A stretch of DNA of 64,000 nt from Acetatifactor muris (lineage in GTDB: Bacteria; Bacillota; Clostridia; Lachnospirales; Lachnospiraceae): the NCBI RefSeq assembly GCF_024623325.1, contig NZ_JANJZD010000023.1:1-64000 (forward strand). Reading direction: 5' to 3'. The notes below the pieces were generated by a model. The model ran no database searches. It had not been told where the DNA came from and saw only the letters and a list, made by a program, of their open reading frames with translations. The position numbers and the translations under genes are program-made. Shown piece after piece: positions 26,720-35,518 of this stretch (its first letter is position 1; the number at the start of each line of letters is the position of its first letter).

Positions 26720-29281
26720 CTATATACCGGAAATACTTTCACAGATTTCCCGGTACATTTGCAACAACAGCGGGTGATTTTCCTGAATGTATGCGACATT
26801 TTCTTCCTTACCTGCCTGTTCCAGGGCTTTGGCCTGTTTGGAGAGCTCTTCAGCACCAATAGTCAGTGAAGTACTCTTCAGTGCATGGACCTTGATGGCA
26901 TAATCCTTCCAGTTGGCAGAGTCATAGAGAGCAATCAGCTCTGAACGCTTCTCTGCTTCCTGGTCATGGAACATCTGCAGCATTTCCAGGTAAAATTCTT
27001 CTTCTCCGCTGCAGTAATCCAGTCCCAGCCCCACGTTAATACCGGCCCGTACAAGCGAACCATAAGACCGGGAAGATTTCTCCGTCTCTGTGTTAGAATC
27101 TTCAGGAACTGGATCGTCACGGTGGCGTATATCTTCGGCTTCGGAGACCTTTTCTTCTATCGCACTGACAGTATTGCCTTCTTCCGGATTCTCTGACAGC
27201 GGCTCTGTGTCTGAAGTACCTGTGTCATATACCATACAGTGCTCCGGCAGAACCCGGCGCAGAACCCTTTCCAGAACAGAGCGTTCAATGGGTTTGGGAA
27301 TAAATTCCGTAAAGCCTTCGCTTCGAAACATTTCTCTGGCACCGCTGATGGTATTTGCCGTCAGAGCAATCACAGGCAGATCCTTGTACATGCCGTTATT
27401 CATTTCCCGGATACGCCGCAGTGTTTCCACCCCGTCAAAGCCGGGCATCATATGATCCAGAAAGATTACATCATATGAAGTTTCAGCACACCGCTCTACA
27501 GCCGCTTTTCCGCTGAGACATGTGTCCACCTGAATGCCGTAGCTTCCAAGGACACCTTTGGCCACCAGAAGATTCATTTCTTCATCATCCACCGCCAATA
27601 CTCTGACATTTGTACAGGTAAAAGGTCTGTGCCCTGCAGCACGGGCTTCTTCGAAACAGGTATCCTCTTCTGTAACACCAAGCAGATTTACGATAGAGAG
27701 AACAAAGAAAGGCTTACGCAGCACTTTCAGACGGCTGTCTTCATCCAGAGTGAAGGATTTCTCAGCAATCACTGCAACGGGTATTGTCTTCGCCATTTCC
27801 TCATAATAAGGAGGGTTGGCCATATACTCTGTCTGGGCAATGAAGATGTGAGTCAGCTTATGATCTCGCTGCAGCTTCAATAATCCCTCAAAGTTATGGG
27901 CCTGATAGCCTTCAATACCCAGCCCCTCCACTATGTGCAGGATCATATCATCATAATATTTTCTGACCTCATCACGACTGTACCTCTCCGGCTTGAAAAA
28001 GCATGCAATGCACAGCTTGGAAGCTTCCGGCACTATAATGCAGGGAGTTTCATCCTCCACACCCTGGGGAATTGTGATATGTACCTGCAGTCCCTGCTGC
28101 GATTCGCTTTCAAAATGGACAAAACCGCCCATGGCGTGAAGCAGGCCTCTGGCAATGGGAATTCCCAGGCCGAGTCCGCCCACATATCGACGACTTCCGG
28201 AGTCCGCCTGATAGAAATCGTCAATCATCCGGTCAAGCTGTTCAGACTTCATGCCGATGCCGGTATCTTTGATATCGATGGTCAGATTGACTCCGTAGTT
28301 TTCCCGCCGGAAGCCGACCCGGACATCTATACCGCCTTCTTCGGTAAACTTAAGAGAATTCTCCAGGAGAATGTTCAGCACATGAGAGATTTTTTCCGCA
28401 TCTCCTATTAGAGTGGTCGGTATTCGCGGATCCATATCAAATATCAGCTCCAGGTGGTGGCTGCTGTTCTGCAGTGCCGTTGTGGTAATTACATCATTGA
28501 GCACTGAAGTAATCTTGTAAGCTTCCTTCGCTGCGGACAGAGTGTTCTCCACGATTTCCGTATAGTCAAGAATATTGTTGATCTGGCTTGACAGACGCTT
28601 GCCGGCCAGTTTTATGGACTGTATATTTTCCCGAACTTCGGAAGAAATGTCCTTTCCCAGCGTCACTTCACTGATTCCGATTACCATATTGACCGGAGTC
28701 CGCAGTTCATGGGATACATTTGACAGAAAATCGGCATTCTGCTGCACGGCTATCGCCAGCTGCTCCTGCATGGAAGCATATTTTTCATACTCCTTGCGTC
28801 TTCTGTTGATTCGATACCTTCCCACTGTCACTGCACCTGCTACTGCTGCCACACCCATCAGCAGCCGCAGCACGGACTGCTCTGTCAGGCTGGTGTTGAT
28901 ATTATCCAATACCAGGGCATGATACAGCAGAAGTGACGCATACAGAGCGGCTGCCATATACAGCAGCCGCTTTCGATTCAGCAGGGACAAAAGCAGGAGC
29001 ACCACGCAGGCAACCAGAGGAATGTCGTATAGTGTAGTATGGTGTACTCCGAAGAAAAAGAATTCAATTAAAAGTAATCCTGTGCAGATATTTTCATAGA
29101 GCAGATCTGAACCGATTCTTCCGATATGAAGCCACCACACTGCCAGACAGCTGATGATAATCAGAGGAATCATCCACAGCTCCCACATCATGCTCAGAGT
29201 AATCAGACTCAGTATTACGCTCAATATACTGAGGGTGGAGGCCATCAGTATATGCATGCTTGTCTGTGCTTCCGTTCTCAT
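26720..29281 (-). CDS. Hybrid sensor histidine kinase with receiver and HPt domains
   Basis: An 853-residue membrane kinase. About six spans in the first 165 residues carry no extracellular domain. A HisKA helix (LSNVSHELRTPVNMVIGI, histidine near 191) and HATPase (VLNILLENSLKFTEEGG, TGIGMKSEQL, GLGLGIPIARGL) follow. A degenerate receiver-like segment (about 410-540) lacks the usual aspartate. A full receiver has LAVDDEEMN, the phosphoacceptor aspartate in VIFLDHMMPGFDG near 608 and FIPKPI. An acidic linker leads to a C-terminal HPt domain with the histidine in VHALKSTSLTIGA near 797. The HPt could pass phosphate to the stand-alone receiver encoded just upstream, whose stop codon overlaps this start by one base, or to the receiver of the DegV kinase downstream. 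Confidence 0.93.
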   Translation of the reverse strand: MRTEAQTSMHILMASTLSILSVILSLITLSMMWELWMIPLIIISCLAVWWLHIGRIGSDLLYENICTGLLLIEFFFFGVHHTTLYDIPLVACVVLLLLSLLNRKRLLYMAAALYASLLLYHALVLDNINTSLTEQSVLRLLMGVAAVAGAVTVGRYRINRRRKEYEKYASMQEQLAIAVQQNADFLSNVSHELRTPVNMVIGISEVTLGKDISSEVRENIQSIKLAGKRLSSQINNILDYTEIVENTLSAAKEAYKITSVLNDVITTTALQNSSHHLELIFDMDPRIPTTLIGDAEKISHVLNILLENSLKFTEEGGIDVRVGFRRENYGVNLTIDIKDTGIGMKSEQLDRMIDDFYQADSGSRRYVGGLGLGIPIARGLLHAMGGFVHFESESQQGLQVHITIPQGVEDETPCIIVPEASKLCIACFFKPERYSRDEVRKYYDDMILHIVEGLGIEGYQAHNFEGLLKLQRDHKLTHIFIAQTEYMANPPYYEEMAKTIPVAVIAEKSFTLDEDSRLKVLRKPFFVLSIVNLLGVTEEDTCFEEARAAGHRPFTCTNVRVLAVDDEEMNLLVAKGVLGSYGIQVDTCLSGKAAVERCAETSYDVIFLDHMMPGFDGVETLRRIREMNNGMYKDLPVIALTANTISGAREMFRSEGFTEFIPKPIERSVLERVLRRVLPEHCMVYDTGTSDTEPLSENPEEGNTVSAIEEKVSEAEDIRHRDDPVPEDSNTETEKSSRSYGSLVRAGINVGLGLDYCSGEEEFYLEMLQMFHDQEAEKRSELIALYDSANWKDYAIKVHALKSTSLTIGAEELSKQAKALEQAGKEENVAYIQENHPLLLQMYREICESISGI

Positions 29282-29640
29282 TATTGATCAAGCTCCTTTT
29301 CAACACGATCCAGTAAAGCATTAGGCATAAAGGGCTTCTTCAGATAATTCACTGCCCCCAGCCTGATGGCATTCATCACGTCATCCTCATCTCCGGACGC
29401 GGTCAGAAAAATTACCGGAGTTTCAATATTTTTGTCCTTCATGTGTTCAAAAGTCTCAATACCGCTCATCCCCGGCATTGCAATGTCCAGGAGGATCAGA
29501 TCAAATTTTTCCTTTTCAAGCTTATAAAGAGCAGCTTCTCCTGATTCCACAGACACTACTTCATAATGCTTCACCAGAATCAGTGCGGTTCTTCTCAAAT
29601 TCATTGCGTCATCATCCACTATCAAGATACGTTTCTGCAT
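29281..29640 (-). CDS. Stand-alone response regulator receiver
   Basis: A 119-residue receiver domain with nothing attached. It has ILIVDDDAMN, the phosphoacceptor aspartate in LILLDIAMPGMSG (about residue 53), threonine in FLTASGDE and lysine in NYLKKPF. The start at 29640 is chosen over 29679 because GAGAAGGAG precedes it and the conserved domain begins there. It is first in the operon with the two hybrid kinases and overlaps the next gene by one base. Lacking an output domain, it must act as a phosphate shuttle or through protein contacts. Confidence 0.92.
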   Translation of the reverse strand: MQKRILIVDDDAMNLRRTALILVKHYEVVSVESGEAALYKLEKEKFDLILLDIAMPGMSGIETFEHMKDKNIETPVIFLTASGDEDDVMNAIRLGAVNYLKKPFMPNALLDRVEKELDQ

Positions 29641-29802
29641 AGGCGTCTCCTTCTCAATTCTTATGATTTCCGAAAACAATCCACTCTCTATTTTAAATCA
29701 GTATGCCTCTAAAGTCAACAGTTCTGATGCCGGGATTTCATGTATAAATGACTATTTATGGAACAGTTCAGACAGTCAAAACATACAGGCAGTTCAAACA
29801 GT

Positions 29803-30579
29803 TTACGATCCTGCGGATTTATAATTCCGCAGTCCAACCCGATACAGCAGGCCGGCCGGCAGCAGAAAGAGCAATGAAAGCAGAGGTGACACTATATATA
29901 GAAAGCTGTCTCCCTGATCCAGCAGATACAGCAGCGGATAATACTGCACCAGTGCCAGAGGGACCACAAAGGTGAGAAACTTCAGGATAGGTTCTCCATA
30001 CACGGAAAAGGGATATCTTCCGAACTGACGCATTCCATAGGTAAAAATGTTCAGAAATTCCAGAGAACCTATGGTAAAGAAGGCAACAGCGGCAATCATC
30101 AGAAAAATGCAGAAGAATATGACACTTCCGCAGATTACCATCATGATGAAAACCGTCACTTTCGCCGGAGTCCACCGGATTCCGCTGGCCGGAACCGCTA
30201 TGCACAGGACAATAATGGCCTGGACGAGAAGGCCCAGTCTGGTGAAATCCATGTTGGGTACAATAAGCTGCAGGAGAATGCTTCTGGGCCTTACCAGGAT
30301 ACGGTCCAGTTCGCCGCTTTTCAGCAGACCGGGGAATACTGCCAGCCCGCCCCCAATCATTTCGCCGATGGAAAAGGACAACATAATCACAGAAAAGCAC
30401 AAAAGTACCTGGCCATAGGTAAAATCGTCTACCCCGTTGATTCTGTCAAAGATAAATTTGATACCGAAAAAAGAGGTAAAGGCAGTGAGAAACTGCCCCA
30501 GTGTTGTCAGAAAGAAAGAGACTTTGTACTGCATCTGACTTTTCAGCTCCATTACAAAATAATTCCAGTATAATCGCAT
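29803..30579 (-). CDS. ABC-2 family permease (COG3694 type)
   Basis: A 258-residue membrane protein with six spans, starting YWNYFVMELKSQMQYKVSFFL and including GQVLLCFSVIMLSFSIGEMIGGGLA as short separated pieces. It contains the family's GELDRILVRPRSILLQL loop and ends with LLFLLPAGLLYRVGLRNYKSAGS. It pairs with the adjacent COG4587-type permease and the ATPase at 31405 as a three-gene ABC exporter whose substrate is unknown. It starts 2 bp after the upstream stop with GGAGG in front, so the genes are coupled. Confidence 0.88.
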   Translation of the reverse strand: MRLYWNYFVMELKSQMQYKVSFFLTTLGQFLTAFTSFFGIKFIFDRINGVDDFTYGQVLLCFSVIMLSFSIGEMIGGGLAVFPGLLKSGELDRILVRPRSILLQLIVPNMDFTRLGLLVQAIIVLCIAVPASGIRWTPAKVTVFIMMVICGSVIFFCIFLMIAAVAFFTIGSLEFLNIFTYGMRQFGRYPFSVYGEPILKFLTFVVPLALVQYYPLLYLLDQGDSFLYIVSPLLSLLFLLPAGLLYRVGLRNYKSAGS

Positions 30580-30580
30580 A

Positions 30581-31408
30581 TCAGCCTCCGTTTATAATCA
30601 CTTTTTTTGTGGCCTGGGCCATGGCAGCTCTGCCGGTCAGAACCAGTATGGCCAGCCAGAAGAGCTGAAAGCAGATTCCCCTTACCGCATCGCTTCCCAT
30701 CATCCGGCCGCAGAAAATCTGCAGAGGCATATTCTGCATGGCGGCAAAGGGAAGCCACTGCACAATCCGCAGCACCGGCTCAGGGAAAAAGGGCAGCGGT
30801 ATGATTCCTCCTGAGAAGAAGATGGAGGTAAGACGCACCATCATTTGAATGCCGCGCTGAGAGACCAGGTAAAAAAGGGACACATACATCAGCATGGCAA
30901 AAGCCACCGTGACGCCAAAGGCAGTCATTGCAGACAGTGTAAAGAGGATCCATTGTGTGGGAGATGTGGGAAGCGTCAGTCCGTAAGGCTTTGGCAGGAG
31001 CATTCCCAGAAGCAGAACCGGCAGACAGTTTACCAGGGCGAAGGAAAGTCGATTGGAAGCTGACTGGCAAAACCACCATCCATAAAGCCCTGCGGGTCTT
31101 GCCAGGTCACAGGCCACGGCACCCGAGCGTATGGACGAGTAAATCTCCCCATCTGCAAATACCACTGTAAAAAGCACGATAAAGGACTGATGAGCCCACA
31201 CATAGGAAACTGTCTGGGACAGTTCCATGGGAAAAGCTGTGAGATTTGTGCGGTACAGAGCCAGATATCCCAGAACTTCCATGAGGCTCCAGAAAAAGCC
31301 TTTTATGATGACGCCCAATACCACAGCCCGGTACTGGAGATTGAAATTGAAACGAATACGAAAAAGGGAGAAATACATTTTACAGTTTGTATTCATATTT
31401 ATTTTCAC
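30581..31408 (-). CDS. ABC-2 family permease (COG4587 type)
   Basis: A 275-residue membrane protein with about six spans, containing the conserved NFNLQYRAVVLGVIIKGFFW, QTVSYVWAHQSFIVLF and GAVACDLARPAGLYGWWF. The GTG at 31408 is the supported start: AAGGAG lies 8 bp upstream and GTGA overlaps the ATPase stop. An ATG at 31396 has no ribosome site. It is one of two membrane halves of the exporter. Confidence 0.87.
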   Translation of the reverse strand: MKINMNTNCKMYFSLFRIRFNFNLQYRAVVLGVIIKGFFWSLMEVLGYLALYRTNLTAFPMELSQTVSYVWAHQSFIVLFTVVFADGEIYSSIRSGAVACDLARPAGLYGWWFCQSASNRLSFALVNCLPVLLLGMLLPKPYGLTLPTSPTQWILFTLSAMTAFGVTVAFAMLMYVSLFYLVSQRGIQMMVRLTSIFFSGGIIPLPFFPEPVLRIVQWLPFAAMQNMPLQIFCGRMMGSDAVRGICFQLFWLAILVLTGRAAMAQATKKVIINGG

Positions 31409-32379
31409 AGGTTATACTCCTTATACAGTTTTGCCGCCATTTCTTCCGTGGTGACATCTGAGACAGACACATCCAGCAGATCTGTATTCTGCGCGAAATA
31501 TGTGATTGCCTCGGATACCGGAATTTCGGAAGGGTCAAAGCTCAGGACAAGTCTTCCGTCGTCGGACTGCAGCGGCATCATGCCTTCTATCGGTGTGGGA
31601 AGTGGTCCGCGATATTCAATTGTCATGGTTTTGCGGGAGGCGATATGCTTCTTCAGGCCGGCGAGGGTTCCGTCTACCAGAACCTTTCCCTTACCGATCA
31701 ACAGCACTCTCTGTGTCAGCGCTTCGATGTCCTGCATATCATGAGTGGTCAGCAGGATGGTGGTACCCCTTTCCACATTCAGACGCCGGATAAATTTCCG
31801 CACGGCAATTTTGGAGACGGCATCCAGCCCAATGGTAGGTTCATCCAGAAAGAGCACTTTGGGATCGTGGAGCAGGGAGGCCACTATTTCACAGCGCATT
31901 CGCTGGCCCAGGCTCAGGTTTCGGACCGGAGTCTGCAGGATGTCTCCCAGATCCAGAAGTTCTGTCAAATCATTGACGTTTTTCCGGTAGCGGTCCTCCT
32001 TTACCTTGTAAATGTCACGTATCAGCTCGAAGCTGTCCGCCACAGGGACATCCCACCAGAGCTGACTTCGCTGACCGAATACCACGCCGATGTCCCGCAC
32101 ATGGGCAATCCTTTCTCTGTAGGGAACCCTGCCGTTGATCACACAGGTTCCGCTGTCCGGAGTAAGTACTCCGCACATAATTTTGATTGTGGTACTTTTT
32201 CCCGCGCCGTTGGGACCGATATATCCCACCATCTCTCTGTCACGGATGGTAAAGCTCACATCTGTCAGGGCAGGGATCAAAGTGTATTCTCTGGAAAAAA
32301 GGGATTTCAATGCATTTCCCATACCCGCCGGCCTTCTGGCCACACGGTATGTTTTACTTATTCCTGAGAGTTCTATCAT
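31405..32379 (-). CDS. ABC exporter ATP-binding protein
   Basis: A 324-residue ATPase. It has Walker A GPNGAGKSTTIKIMCG, a Q-loop in VVFGQRSQLWWDVPV, a signature LSLGQRMRCEI, Walker B VLFLDEPTIGLD and a switch histidine in LLTTHDMQDIE. A C-terminal extension of about 85 residues is typical of the CcmA-like ATPases that go with COG4587/COG3694 permeases. It is first in the three-gene operon. The ribosome site GGAGG precedes the start. Confidence 0.92.
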   Translation of the reverse strand: MIELSGISKTYRVARRPAGMGNALKSLFSREYTLIPALTDVSFTIRDREMVGYIGPNGAGKSTTIKIMCGVLTPDSGTCVINGRVPYRERIAHVRDIGVVFGQRSQLWWDVPVADSFELIRDIYKVKEDRYRKNVNDLTELLDLGDILQTPVRNLSLGQRMRCEIVASLLHDPKVLFLDEPTIGLDAVSKIAVRKFIRRLNVERGTTILLTTHDMQDIEALTQRVLLIGKGKVLVDGTLAGLKKHIASRKTMTIEYRGPLPTPIEGMMPLQSDDGRLVLSFDPSEIPVSEAITYFAQNTDLLDVSVSDVTTEEMAAKLYKEYNL

Positions 32380-32493
32380 TGCGTCGCACCTCCTGCATTC
32401 TGGTAGTCGGCCTGTGACAGCCGCAACAATATAGTAACATTTTTCAGAAAAAAGAGTAGACTTGTATTTTTGTTTGTGGTAACATATACAATT

Positions 32494-32537
32494 AGGACCG
32501 CCAAAAATAATTTACGTTTTTGCGTCCTTATTTTTTT
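32494..32537 (+). promoter_or_regulatory. Hairpin with T run in the GH5 leader
   Basis: Imperfect stem AGGAC-CGC-CAAAAA / TTTTTGCGTCCT followed by TTATTTTTTT, between a TATACA -10-like box (about 32485) and the GH5 start. No gene reads into it from the left, so it looks like a leader attenuator or a 5' stability hairpin rather than an end-of-operon terminator. Confidence 0.4.
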
Positions 32538-32580
32538 GAAATAAAATATAAAAACCGAGAAGGAGTGGACTGAAACAAAG

Positions 32581-33858
32581 ATGTGGAAATCAGTCAGTAA
32601 GTACATTGCATTTTCTATATTGTTAACAGGAATACTCTGCATTTCCGGCTGTGGGAATTCCGCTGTGGAAGCAGAATCGGAAATAAGCATAATTGAAGCA
32701 GAAATTACAGAAAAAGCAACAGATGTGGCGGAAGACAATCCGAGTGAAATTACCGCCGGGGAAAACCGGTTAGAAGAATCGATGGAAGAAAGTGCTTCGA
32801 AAAGTGAAAACAAAGAGGAACATTCTATGGGAGAAGCTTCGAAGGGGTATATGGATGTGCCTTCCGGTGATGAGGAAGGTTCGCAGGGAAGAGAGCAGAC
32901 TGTAGGCCAGCTGTCAGTGGAGGGGACAAAGCTGGTGGATGCCGCCGGCAATCCCGTACAGCTGCGGGGAATCAGCACCCATGGTCTGGCCTGGTATCCG
33001 TCGTATGTGAACGAGGCCTGTTTCCGACAGCTGAAAGAAGAGTGGGGAGCCAATGTGATAAGGCTGGCCATGTACACTGCGGAGAATGGAGGGTATTGTA
33101 CAGACGGAGACAGAGAGGAGCTAAAGGCTCTGATCAAAGGGGGAGTGGAGTATGCTGCAAATAATGACATGTATGTTATTGTTGACTGGCATGTTTTATC
33201 AGACGGGAATCCCAATCAATATCTTGAGGAATCACTGGCATTTTTCGGAGAAATGTCGGAAGCATATGCAGGATATACCAATGTGCTCTATGAGATCTGT
33301 AATGAGCCCAACGGGAACGTTTCCTGGGGGGAGATAAAGAGCTATGCGGAGCAGGTGATTGAAGTGATTCGGGGAAATGACAAAGAGGGCGTCATTCTGG
33401 TGGGAACGCCAAACTGGTCTCAGTATGTGGACCAGGCAGCTGCAGATCCCATTCAGGGGTATGACAATATTATGTATACTCTGCATTTCTATGCGGCCAC
33501 ACATACAGATTCCCTGCGGGATACCATGGTGAAGGCTGTGGAATCCGGTCTTCCCGTTTTTGTGTCGGAATATGGCATCTGCGATGCCTCCGGCAATGGT
33601 GCCATCAATGCGGAGCAGGCAGACAGGTGGATTGAGGTCATGGATTCCCATAATATAAGCTATGTTGCCTGGAATCTGTCGAATAAGGCGGAGACCTCGG
33701 CAATTCTCAAGAGCAACTGTGAGAAAACAGAGAGTTTTTCAGTGGAAGATTTAAGCGATTCCGGCAAATGGCTGTATGGGATGCTGAGGGAGCGGCGCGA
33801 TGCGGCCTCTGTGGGGGAGAATTCGAGAAGCTGGTCTGACAGTGGTCAGGTAAAGTAA
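32581..33858 (+). CDS. Glycoside hydrolase family 5 lipoprotein (endoglucanase-like)
   Basis: A 425-residue surface lipoprotein. Its signal peptide ends at lipobox ISGC near residue 23. A Glu/Ser-rich linker of about 90 residues follows, then a GH5 (beta/alpha)8 barrel beginning with VDAAGNPVQLRGISTHGLAW. Catalytic features are the histidine in IVDWHVLSDGNPN, the acid/base glutamate in YEICNEPNG and the nucleophile glutamate in PVFVSEYGICDASG. It would hydrolyse beta-1,4-glucan or a related beta-glycan at the cell surface. AGAAGGAG lies 15 bp before the ATG, which is long but acceptable. A terminator directly follows. It converges with the ECF sigma gene. Confidence 0.92.
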   Translation: MWKSVSKYIAFSILLTGILCISGCGNSAVEAESEISIIEAEITEKATDVAEDNPSEITAGENRLEESMEESASKSENKEEHSMGEASKGYMDVPSGDEEGSQGREQTVGQLSVEGTKLVDAAGNPVQLRGISTHGLAWYPSYVNEACFRQLKEEWGANVIRLAMYTAENGGYCTDGDREELKALIKGGVEYAANNDMYVIVDWHVLSDGNPNQYLEESLAFFGEMSEAYAGYTNVLYEICNEPNGNVSWGEIKSYAEQVIEVIRGNDKEGVILVGTPNWSQYVDQAAADPIQGYDNIMYTLHFYAATHTDSLRDTMVKAVESGLPVFVSEYGICDASGNGAINAEQADRWIEVMDSHNISYVAWNLSNKAETSAILKSNCEKTESFSVEDLSDSGKWLYGMLRERRDAASVGENSRSWSDSGQVK

Positions 33859-33896
33859 CGGACACGGTTGTCTCAGGTCTTCCGTGTCCGTTTCAT
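33858..33896 (+). terminator. Terminator after the GH5 gene
   Basis: Stem ACGGACACGG / CCGTGTCCGT, loop of 14, then TTTCATT. It sits between two convergent genes and may work both ways. Confidence 0.75.
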
Positions 33897-33919
33897 TATC
33901 TCCGATAGTCCATGGTATC

Positions 33920-35209
33920 TCAGAGAATATAATCCGTAATACAGTCATACCACTGAACATATGTGATACCGTTTACGGTGAGCTGTTCATTTTCCGGAAG
34001 CTGTTCGCTCCATTTCTTCTTATAGCGGTCGAAGGCCCAGTCATCGCGGTTAAAGCGGCGCCAGAGAATGGTTCTTCCGTTGGTATCCAGGTACTGTTCC
34101 GATACCACGCCGCAGTTATAGGTCTCGATATCCATGACACAGACAGTGTCGTAATGCTTTCCTCCGATTGTCACGGTATATCTTCCCACAATGTCCAGCA
34201 GAAATTCTTTGCCAGCACTTGTGACAATGGTGCCTGTTCTCCGGATATCACCCTTCGGAGACAGATTTATCTCATTTCCACAGTTGTCCTCGCCGAAGCC
34301 CCAGTTAGGCATGAACTCATCGCCGTCCAGAAATGTGATATAATTTCTGACATCACCGTCATTTCGGAGCGTTGCCAGATATCGGCAATGGGTATCGGTA
34401 AGCTGAGCCACAAAGGTACGTTGGATTACGTCGCTTTTGTCTGAATAAGAAGCTTCCCTTGCTGTGAGTTCTATACCTTCGATACCATGTACCTTTGCCT
34501 TTCCGGTGACTTTCATATCATATACATGGCTGCACTTGCGGGAGGGAATGTCGTACATTCCCCAGGAAAGCTTTTCTCCCGGTCTCGGGACAAGAAACCA
34601 TCCCATGAGTTCCTCCCATTTTACGGAAAACGGGGGTTTGCTGCTTTCCGTTATCGTATATTCCGGAATAAATTCAGGTAATTTCTTCATCGTACATTCT
34701 CCTTTCGTCCCATTTCCGGGATACATATTACCAGTGGGATACGGATACTGGTTTTTGAAGTTCTGCTTTGCCGTGTGAAGCCTGCTTTTTACAGTTCCCA
34801 CAGGGATATTCAGCTTTTTGGCAATTTCTGTCTGGGGCATTTCCTTCCAGAAATACAGGTAAAGAATCTGTTTGTCCTTATCCCCCAGCAAATCCAGTGT
34901 TTCCTGTACATAACTTCTCTCAGAAAGTCCCTGCCTGCTGTCGGAGAGTATTGTCTCCGTCAGTTCATCCACGGGAATTTCAAGCTGAGCCGCTTTTCTT
35001 CGGAAATAATCATTGCATTTGTTCCTGGCAATGACCAGAAGCCAGGCTTTGAAGGAAGCCTTGTTTTTCAGCTGAGGAAATTTCTGATAGGCTGACAGGT
35101 ATATTTCCTGGAGTACGTCATCCGCGTCCTCTCTGGAAGGCAGACGATACCGTACAAATCGTTCCAGGGATACTCGCTCGGTCTGCAGCATTTGCTCAAA
35201 ATCATCCAT
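33920..35209 (-). CDS. ECF sigma factor fused to an unknown C-terminal domain
   Basis: 429 residues. Residues 1-160 are an extracytoplasmic-function sigma factor. Region 2 is FVRYRLPSREDADDVLQEIY and FKAWLLVIARNKCNDYFRRK. Region 4 is LLGDKDKQILYLYFW and TEIAKKLNIPVGTVKSRLHTAK. Residues 174-429 form a soluble domain I cannot name. It is rich in Trp, Tyr and Asp, with YDMKVTGKAKVHGIEGIELT, GRYTVTIGGKHYDTVCVMDIE and a C-terminal WRRFNRDDWAFDRYKKKW. Residue 174 is a Met preceded by a perfect ribosome site, so the C-terminal domain may also be made alone. No anti-sigma gene is adjacent, so the C-terminal domain may take that regulatory role. An ECF-type promoter lies upstream. Confidence 0.88.
   Translation of the reverse strand: MDDFEQMLQTERVSLERFVRYRLPSREDADDVLQEIYLSAYQKFPQLKNKASFKAWLLVIARNKCNDYFRRKAAQLEIPVDELTETILSDSRQGLSERSYVQETLDLLGDKDKQILYLYFWKEMPQTEIAKKLNIPVGTVKSRLHTAKQNFKNQYPYPTGNMYPGNGTKGECTMKKLPEFIPEYTITESSKPPFSVKWEELMGWFLVPRPGEKLSWGMYDIPSRKCSHVYDMKVTGKAKVHGIEGIELTAREASYSDKSDVIQRTFVAQLTDTHCRYLATLRNDGDVRNYITFLDGDEFMPNWGFGEDNCGNEINLSPKGDIRRTGTIVTSAGKEFLLDIVGRYTVTIGGKHYDTVCVMDIETYNCGVVSEQYLDTNGRTILWRRFNRDDWAFDRYKKKWSEQLPENEQLTVNGITYVQWYDCITDYIL
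34690..34705 (-). promoter_or_regulatory. Internal ribosome binding site and start within the sigma fusion gene
   Basis: AAAGGAGA, a 7-nt spacer, then an in-frame ATG (residue 174), exactly at the boundary between sigma region 4 and the C-terminal domain. It could produce a separate 256-residue protein (MKKLPEFIPEY...) from the same message. Confidence 0.6.
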
Positions 35210-35254
35210 ATCATCACCTCCAGTCTGTCTGAAATAAAACCGGTTTCATTTATA

Positions 35255-35282
35255 TAGACGGGCGGATGACACAAAAGGTTCA
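35255..35282 (-). promoter_or_regulatory. Candidate ECF-type promoter for the sigma gene
   Basis: On the minus strand TGAACC, a 16-bp spacer and CGTCTA, about 46 bp upstream of the start. This matches the general ECF pattern (AAC-containing -35, CGTC/CGTA -10, 16-bp gap) and suggests autoregulation. The remaining interval up to 35518 is AT-rich non-coding sequence with no clear gene. Confidence 0.5.
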
Positions 35283-35518
35283 TTCCGGTAAAATAAAATA
35301 TTTCCTGCAATTTTAATTGTAGTATTTATTTCTATTGGCTATAATAAAATCTGCATAATAGAAATTGTGAAGCAGCCTCTGTTATAGTAATATGATTATA
35401 TGGTTCGCGAAGCGGTTCCTATAATAGACCAGGAAAGATAAGAATGTCAATGGAAATGTTGATGACTATATGGAGAAGGAAGTAAATATCATATCCATTT
35501 GAACGAAGGAGGCTTGTA

